Positions 34,129 through 38,434 of a stretch of 38,434 bases of DNA are shown here, one piece after another. The notes under the pieces were generated by a model. It saw only the letters and a list, made by a program, of their open reading frames with translations. It did not search any database and had not been told where the DNA came from. Origin of the DNA: Lysobacterales bacterium (GTDB taxonomy: Bacteria; Pseudomonadota; Gammaproteobacteria; Xanthomonadales; Marinicellaceae); assembly GCA_026996795.1 (NCBI GenBank), contig JALWKC010000200.1, positions 2,185-40,618 on the forward strand, given 5' to 3'. Position 1 is the stretch's first letter, and each line of letters opens with the position of its first letter. The translations under genes and the position numbers were made by a program.

Positions 34129-36423
34129 TTAATTGGCCGGTTTGGTGCCGATGGTGATGGGCAAGTGGCTGCGTTGCCAACGGCCCCCTTCGCTGCCGCG
34201 ATAGGTCACATCCAGATCAACAATCTCCCCATCCTGCCCCAGGGTGCCGGTGGCGCTGTTCAGCAACAACGTGATGGTGCCAGCTTGCGTTTCCGTTAAT
34301 GGCACTGGCGTGGCCGTGCGCGCATAACCGTGTTTTTCCATCAGGTTTACAGTGATTTCCTGGCCAATCTGAAAGCCGCTCTGGGTACCAATGGCCCAGC
34401 GAGGCTGGCCATCGGCATCGTAATAAAACAGGACGACGCCGATGCTGTCATTGAAGAAGACCAGCGACAATCCCCACCCCTGGTCAGCCTGACCGGCCCA
34501 CCAACTGCCTTCCAGATTGGGGCTGGGGTAGGCGGATTCGTCAATCAGTGGCTGCAGACACCAGCTGCCGCTGGTGCCATTCACTTGCCAGGTGGCCACA
34601 GCCAACTGATTATCACCACGATCAACGCCATCCTGACAGGCGCTTTCGTTGGCAGCCGAGGCATTGAAGTCAATCTTCAAACTGCCACTAACCGCCGGGT
34701 CGGGGTTGTGTGGGCGCTGATCGGGATTGGCGCCAATGCCATAGTCATACAGGAACCGGATCAAACTGTCGGCATTATTAGTGATATTGAACACGCCGTT
34801 TTCCACTGACGCCAAAGATGCCATCCATTCCGGATTGCCGTTCTCGTCATAGGTATAGAACAGGACGTAATACAGGTCATCGGTAACCGGCTCAATCACC
34901 ATACCATGACCGTCATGGGCGCGGTCATACCACATGCCCGGCTGGATGGTGACGTTGCTCTTGGGCTGGGGATTCCAGCCCACGGACCACAACATGGGTT
35001 CTGCCAGACCCAGTTCACGCAGGTTGTCCCGCTGTTTGGGCGTCATCAGCTCGTGATAAGAGGTGCCAAAAGGGTTCTGCGACTGGAACAGGTGCGAAAC
35101 ACTGGAACCCGGTTCCAAAGTGGCAGGCGCATACATAAGCACATAGCCGGCATTTTCGTCCCTGAAAATATTGCGTTCAGAATTGGCTGCCTCTTCACCG
35201 GTCCACTGCAATTCATTGCGCGATTGCATGGCTGCCAGTCGCTGGCTGTCATCCAGCTCCATAAAAGGCAACACATCGCCGCCGTTGTAATCCACCAGTT
35301 CCAGTGAAAACACGTCATCCAGTCCGCAGAATTTACTGCCCGCAGTGTGATGAATCGCCGGTTGACCAGAAAAACAGACAAAGTCTTTGTCCTCACCAAC
35401 CCAGACCAGACTGACAAAGCCCAGGCCGTGGGTGATTTCGTGCATGGCGGTGGAAATGAAGTCCACGTTGTTTCCGGCCGAAGTGGAGTCCAGACCATAA
35501 AACCAGCGCGTGCTGCCAAGACCGGCATTGGTGTCGATTTTCGGGTTGAAATTGGCCGTAATGGTGGGAATGTTGCAATCAGTACCTCCCACAATGCGGC
35601 AGTATTCCGTACCAGCAAGGCGTTCCAGCACGGGTTGCCCGTACCACACATCGCGCAGCGGCAAGCCGGGGTAATTCAGGCCAATACGATTTGGGCCGGC
35701 ATTGGCCAGTACGGCCGATTCCTGGGAGGTTTCCAGGTCATCCGGCCAGCAGCCCTGAATTACGATGGGCACGCTGCTGGTGAGGGATTCCGCCAGTAAT
35801 TCCGCGGCCTTGGTGGCGGCATTGCGGCGGGCCTGGCCCACTGTAGTGGCGTTGTTACCTGCCACCGGCGTAAACGGGGTCGGGTCGTTCCAGCCGTCAA
35901 TTTTGCAGCCATTGGCGGTGTTATCAAACTGAAAAATAATCTCGGCCCGGGGCACAGGCTGACTGTTATAGCTAGCGGTCAGGTCCACACTGACTTGGGT
36001 CTGGGCGTAGTTGACCAGGGCAACGTACCAACGCCCGGCCTTCACCGGCGGAGCCATGGCCTCTGTCAAGTGCAGCCATTCGTCCGAATCCGCCGCAATG
36101 GAATGGTAGTCGGCCTGACTGCTCAGCTCGGTGGCGCTGGTGCCGGTAAACGGTTGGCCGTAACGGACAAACAGGTCAATATCCACATTGGCCGGAGCAT
36201 TGCTCAATTCAATATTCAGCGCCTTGCTGCCAGCGGGCAAATCCACCCACAGGTCCGTGGTCAAGGCCTGGGCAGGCAACGTGATGGTGACGGTCTCGTT
36301 GTTGCCAATGGTGGCCGAGTATGCCTGACCAACAAGACCAAACAGAGTCAGAAAAACAGCATAAAAAGCCCGTTGCCATGGCAGTGAACAAGTAGCAAAG
36401 CGGCTGTTCATCAGGCGGCTCAT
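34129..36423 (-). CDS. Secreted zinc metalloprotease with PPC-like and W/G repeat domains
   Basis: This 764-residue exported protein has a signal peptide (FYAVFLTLFGLVGQAYSA, cleavage near 36), a PPC-like beta domain (about 40-150; NVDIDLFVRYGQP, GRWYVALVNY), then a metallopeptidase domain with the zinc motif HEITHGLGF (about 327-335), a probable third ligand in SSVSHLF and the distal ELGLAEPMLWSVGW. The C-terminal part has two copies of a W/G pattern: PGMWYDRAHDGHGM...YTYDENGNPEW (about 500-550) and SWWAGQADQGWGL...YYDADGQPRWAIG (about 640-690). Many Cys suggest disulfides. AAGGAG eight bases upstream supports the start. It is coupled by an ATGA overlap to a small secreted protein. Confidence 0.83.
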   Translation of the reverse strand: MSRLMNSRFATCSLPWQRAFYAVFLTLFGLVGQAYSATIGNNETVTITLPAQALTTDLWVDLPAGSKALNIELSNAPANVDIDLFVRYGQPFTGTSATELSSQADYHSIAADSDEWLHLTEAMAPPVKAGRWYVALVNYAQTQVSVDLTASYNSQPVPRAEIIFQFDNTANGCKIDGWNDPTPFTPVAGNNATTVGQARRNAATKAAELLAESLTSSVPIVIQGCWPDDLETSQESAVLANAGPNRIGLNYPGLPLRDVWYGQPVLERLAGTEYCRIVGGTDCNIPTITANFNPKIDTNAGLGSTRWFYGLDSTSAGNNVDFISTAMHEITHGLGFVSLVWVGEDKDFVCFSGQPAIHHTAGSKFCGLDDVFSLELVDYNGGDVLPFMELDDSQRLAAMQSRNELQWTGEEAANSERNIFRDENAGYVLMYAPATLEPGSSVSHLFQSQNPFGTSYHELMTPKQRDNLRELGLAEPMLWSVGWNPQPKSNVTIQPGMWYDRAHDGHGMVIEPVTDDLYYVLFYTYDENGNPEWMASLASVENGVFNITNNADSLIRFLYDYGIGANPDQRPHNPDPAVSGSLKIDFNASAANESACQDGVDRGDNQLAVATWQVNGTSGSWCLQPLIDESAYPSPNLEGSWWAGQADQGWGLSLVFFNDSIGVVLFYYDADGQPRWAIGTQSGFQIGQEITVNLMEKHGYARTATPVPLTETQAGTITLLLNSATGTLGQDGEIVDLDVTYRGSEGGRWQRSHLPITIGTKPAN

Positions 36424-36767
36424 TGCACCATCTCCTTGCGATCGCCTTCAATAATCAGGCCCTTCTCCACTGTCATCACATCGGAACATTCCTTGCTAAG
36501 CTGGCCACTGGCATTGATCCGTGCCGTACTTTGCATGACTTTAGGGGCTCTCATTGAGTAACCCCGGTCCAGCACATTGGTGGAAGCCTTTTCAGCCTTG
36601 GTGGAAACTGTCAAAGGCACTGTCTTGACCTGCACTGTGCGGCTGGCCTGATGGGCGTTGCCAGCGGCAAAAAGGCTCACTGGAACTAACAGAGAGGCCA
36701 CCAGGCCCATCAACCCCAACAGGCCGTTCCTGCGGGTTTCAGGACGAGTTTCTTTTGTGTTGCTCAT
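36420..36767 (-). CDS. Small secreted protein coupled to the metalloprotease
   Basis: I do not recognise this 115-residue protein. It has a basic N-terminus, a hydrophobic export segment (LLGLMGLVASLLVPVSLFAAG, about 17-37) and a mature part of about 80 residues, polar with one Cys (LSKECSDVMTVEKG). Its stop overlaps the start of the metalloprotease as ATGA. The tight coupling suggests a functional partner such as an inhibitor, chaperone or surface tether, but nothing in the sequence proves this. A promoter with an extended -10 lies about 130 bases upstream on the same strand. Confidence 0.65.
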   Translation of the reverse strand: MSNTKETRPETRRNGLLGLMGLVASLLVPVSLFAAGNAHQASRTVQVKTVPLTVSTKAEKASTNVLDRGYSMRAPKVMQSTARINASGQLSKECSDVMTVEKGLIIEGDRKEMVQ

Positions 36768-36894
36768 TGGTTCCGGTTCCTTCTATTTTGCTTGTAATTG
36801 CTCGCGTTGGTGATTGTTCATCGGCATTTTATCCTGTGCTGCCCAAAGTATTGCAGCGGTGCATGAACCAGACTATTGCCTAACGCAGCCGCTG

Positions 36895-36903
36895 ATTATA
36901 TCA
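36895..36903 (-). promoter_or_regulatory. Extended -10 promoter of the metalloprotease operon
   Basis: On the minus strand TGATATAAT is a perfect extended -10. The start point would be near 36887, giving a leader of about 120 bases to the ATG at 36767. MITE copy 3 begins 33 bases upstream, close to the -35 position. Confidence 0.6.
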
Positions 36904-36935
36904 ATTCGGGTGTTAAACCAAAGTTATCTTTCTAT

Positions 36936-37093
36936 GGAAGCTCTGATCGAATCATGAACTCGCTTCTCACGCCTGAAATGTCCGATAACTGCGTTAAAGT
37001 TCTTGCTAATAGCCGGCTATTAGCTGCGAACTCCGCCTTGTTCTCGAACATTTCCGACATAATCTGCTTCGTCCAGATTCAATCAGAGCTTCC
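36936..37093. mobile_element. 158-bp foldback MITE-like element, copy 3
   Basis: This is the best-preserved copy. Its ends GGAAGCTCTGATCGAATC and GATTCAATCAGAGCTTCC match as inverted repeats with one mismatch in 18. The centre is the palindrome GCTAATAGC-CG-GCTATTAGC. Perfect 4-bp direct repeats CTAT flank it (36932-36935 and 37094-37097). It inserted into the 3' end of thiD: the last two codons and stop of thiD now come from the element. Confidence 0.92.
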
Positions 37094-37808
37094 CTATCGG
37101 ACTGGCAGGCGTACCCCAGTGCTCAATTTCCTGTCGCACATATTTCATCGCCCCGGCTGCGGCATCCGGCAGGGGTTCGCCCGCCAGGATCAGGGCGCAC
37201 AGCGCAGAAGCAAACCGGCAACCGGTGCCATGCAGGCGTAACGGCAGTTTTTCGTGCTGAAATTCCCGCATCAGTCCCTGCGGTGAATACAGACGATCCA
37301 CCACGTGTGGTGAGTCACCGCCGGTCACCAGCACATAGGCCACGCCTGTGTCAAAGACCGCTTCCAGGCCTCCCAGTTGTTCCAATTCGGCCTGGTTGGG
37401 CGTCAGCAACCAGGTCTGAGGCAACAGATGGTGGCGATAGGCCAATACCAGATCGCCGCCTGCAAAGGGGCCGGCAGCACTGCTGCCGAGAACGGGATCA
37501 ACAAGCACAGGCGCTGTGCTGTGGCGGATTTCTTCGGCCACAACCTTGACCGCTTCCGCAGTGGCCAGGGCGCCGGTTTTGATAATGCCCACCGGGTACT
37601 GTGAGAGCATGTCCCGAACCTGGGCCCGGACAAATTCAGCCGGAACCGGCATCAGCGAAAAAAACGCCTCATCCGTCTGACTGGTCAGGCAGGCCACGGC
37701 AGTCAGGCAACGCACGCCAAACCGGTTGGCCGTGAGCAGATCCCTTTGGACTCCGGCCCCGGCCGATGTATCCGAACCACCAATCGCAAACATGACCGGT
37801 TCGGCCAT
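37083..37808 (-). CDS. thiD: Hydroxymethylpyrimidine (phosphate) kinase ThiD
   Basis: This 241-residue ribokinase-fold enzyme phosphorylates HMP and HMP-phosphate for thiamine synthesis. It has FAIGGSDTSAGAGVQRDLLT (usually GSDPSGGAG), VRCLTAVACLTSQ, VGIIKTGALA, LVDPVLGSS, LLTPNQAELEQL and the catalytic-site motif LHGTGCRFASALCALIL. Length is slightly short. The start is ATG 37808, although no ribosome binding site is visible; a 38-residue longer reading to 37922 is not family-like. The 3' end lies inside MITE copy 3: residues Lys-Leu and the TGA stop are element sequence. Removing the element and one duplication would give an end reading Pro-Ile-Glu-Arg-stop at 36924-36926. Confidence 0.9.
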   Translation of the reverse strand: MAEPVMFAIGGSDTSAGAGVQRDLLTANRFGVRCLTAVACLTSQTDEAFFSLMPVPAEFVRAQVRDMLSQYPVGIIKTGALATAEAVKVVAEEIRHSTAPVLVDPVLGSSAAGPFAGGDLVLAYRHHLLPQTWLLTPNQAELEQLGGLEAVFDTGVAYVLVTGGDSPHVVDRLYSPQGLMREFQHEKLPLRLHGTGCRFASALCALILAGEPLPDAAAGAMKYVRQEIEHWGTPASPIGKL

Positions 37809-38100
37809 GTGGTCAAAATGATTTTGTTCGCAGTTCAATGGCCCTCTTTGGCATCTTTGCTTCAATTTTTTGTTGTTGTATTCAATCACTGAAGACCGCT
37901 GGGTGGATGATTTCACACTCAATCAATCCAGCCTTGATAAGGCTAACCCGGTTGACACTTGGATCCAGTTCGTCAATGCGACTCGATCCAGGGCAAACAA
38001 GGTAAATTCGATAGCATCACGGCTTGCTCAGTCCGTTAAGCTAAGGGGAGTACACCATAATAAGGCTATACACAGATTGTCCCAGTGCTGATAGTAACAG

Positions 38101-38168
38101 GTTTATGCGCTGAAGAAAGCCGTCCATTGCCACGAATACCATGGCAACGGCTTGGGTGTCGCATAAAC
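38101..38168. other. Long imperfect hairpin between queF and thiD
   Basis: GTTTATGCG (38101-38109) pairs with CGCATAAAC (38160-38168), AAGCCG (38117-38122) with CGGCTT (38148-38153), and TTGCCA (38127-38132) with TGGCAA (38142-38147), leaving a 9-base loop. No T-run follows on either strand. It sits 68 bases after the queF stop. The rest of the 427-base gap from 37809 to 38235 shows only a small palindrome (AGCCTT/AAGGCT at 37930-37944) and no gene I can support. Confidence 0.5.
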
Positions 38169-38235
38169 AACCAAAGAGCCAACAACCCCTTTCCAGCCTT
38201 TCCCGGCCAACACGACCTCAATGGTGGCTGCAGAG

Positions 38236-38434
38236 TTATTCGCCCTGCCGGTGTTCCACGGTGACGTCTGTGTAAATGCCTCCGCGCACGTTGAACTCCA
38301 TGCGCAATTTCATCCAGCGGGGATCCAGGGCTTTGACCAGGTCATCGAGAATTTCATTGGTGACGGCTTCGTGGAAAGCACCCTTGTCACGGAAGGACCA
38401 GACATAGAGTTTCAGGGACTTGAGTTCCACGCAC
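38236..38434 (-). CDS. queF: NADPH-dependent 7-cyano-7-deazaguanine reductase QueF, partial
   Basis: Only the C-terminal 65 or so residues are in the window; the gene continues past its right edge. The segment [20 protein letters not shown] is the QueF signature (E-x-KSLKLY) that contacts the preQ0 substrate, followed by [20 protein letters not shown] and [18 protein letters not shown]. QueF reduces preQ0 to preQ1 in queuosine synthesis for tRNA. The catalytic Cys region lies upstream of the visible part. The C-terminal length suggests the short (unimodular) QueF type. Confidence 0.92.
   Translation of the reverse strand, partial: CVELKSLKLYVWSFRDKGAFHEAVTNEILDDLVKALDPRWMKLRMEFNVRGGIYTDVTVEHRQGE

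Noticed and set aside
36876-37241. 121-codon plus-strand frame across MITE copy 3
   Set aside because: It joins element sequence to the antisense strand of thiD. Similar short frames in the other copies come only from shared repeat sequence.
37897-37910. Possible fourth partial copy of the MITE
   Set aside because: Only about nine bases (ATTCAATCA) match the terminal repeat, with no further similarity on either side; likely chance.
37870-38091. Possible 73-codon gene between thiD and queF
   Set aside because: No ribosome binding site, no domain and unremarkable composition; not supported.
38101-38168. Integron attC site
   Set aside because: The outer helix begins GTTTATG and ends CATAAAC, the reverse of the attC arrangement (RYYYAAC at the left and GTTRRRY at the right), and no integrase or cassette array is nearby.

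Overview
The window looks like an ordinary chromosomal segment of a moderately GC-rich gammaproteobacterium. Gene families point towards the Xanthomonadales/Wenzhouxiangella side of the class: a PhoPQ pair led by a PepSY protein, exosortase H, the DciA-M23-SecA-Nudix/ThiE neighbourhood, and several secreted proteins with tryptophan-rich repeats. This placement is inference from gene content only. Most bases are coding. I see no tRNA, rRNA, CRISPR array, prophage or transposase gene.

Layout. 1-4180: rph and rpe diverge, then a PepSY protein, phoP and phoQ, ending in a hairpin. 4217-6867: a secreted protein of unknown function behind an unusual promoter, mazG, and a cytochrome b561. 6887-12220: Nudix-ThiE fusion, secA and an M23 peptidase on the minus strand, with dciA diverging. 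12277-20404: an S9 lipoprotein peptidase diverging from thiC, then an ECF sigma factor, a DUF3379 protein, an OmpA-like protein with C-terminal Ig-like repeats, and an Hpt protein. 20496-26730: yjbQ, a two-gene RND efflux system, pdxH and xrtH, all minus. 26731-27277: a non-coding region with a strong terminator that ends no visible gene. 27278-29399: a second two-component system. 29401-32914: three overlapping minus-strand genes (NeuC-like epimerase, DegT aminotransferase, secreted protein). 32988-33995: NAD-type isocitrate dehydrogenase. 34129-36767: a small secreted protein coupled to a secreted zinc metalloprotease. 37083-38434: thiD and the 3' part of queF.

The most notable feature is a family of three 158-bp foldback elements (6115-6272, 25259-25416, 36936-37093). 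They share terminal inverted repeats, an exactly central palindrome and 4-bp target duplications, so they look like non-autonomous MITEs, possibly moved by an IS5-type transposase encoded elsewhere. Two copies sit at gene ends: one duplicates the mazG stop codon, the other rewrites the last codons of thiD. The second notable feature is the promoter of the secreted protein at 4217-5074: a perfect -35 and near-perfect -10 are separated by 19 bp that include a run of nine G, the arrangement of a phase-variable promoter.

Thiamine and B6 metabolism recurs (thiC, thiD, a ThiE-like fusion, yjbQ, pdxH), but the genes are dispersed and thiC lacks an upstream TPP riboswitch. Envelope functions are the other theme: PhoPQ, OmpA-like protein, RND efflux, SecA, exosortase H and secreted peptidases. 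Several promoters carry an extended -10, and three genes have a -10 placed so that the mRNA could start at or next to the start codon.
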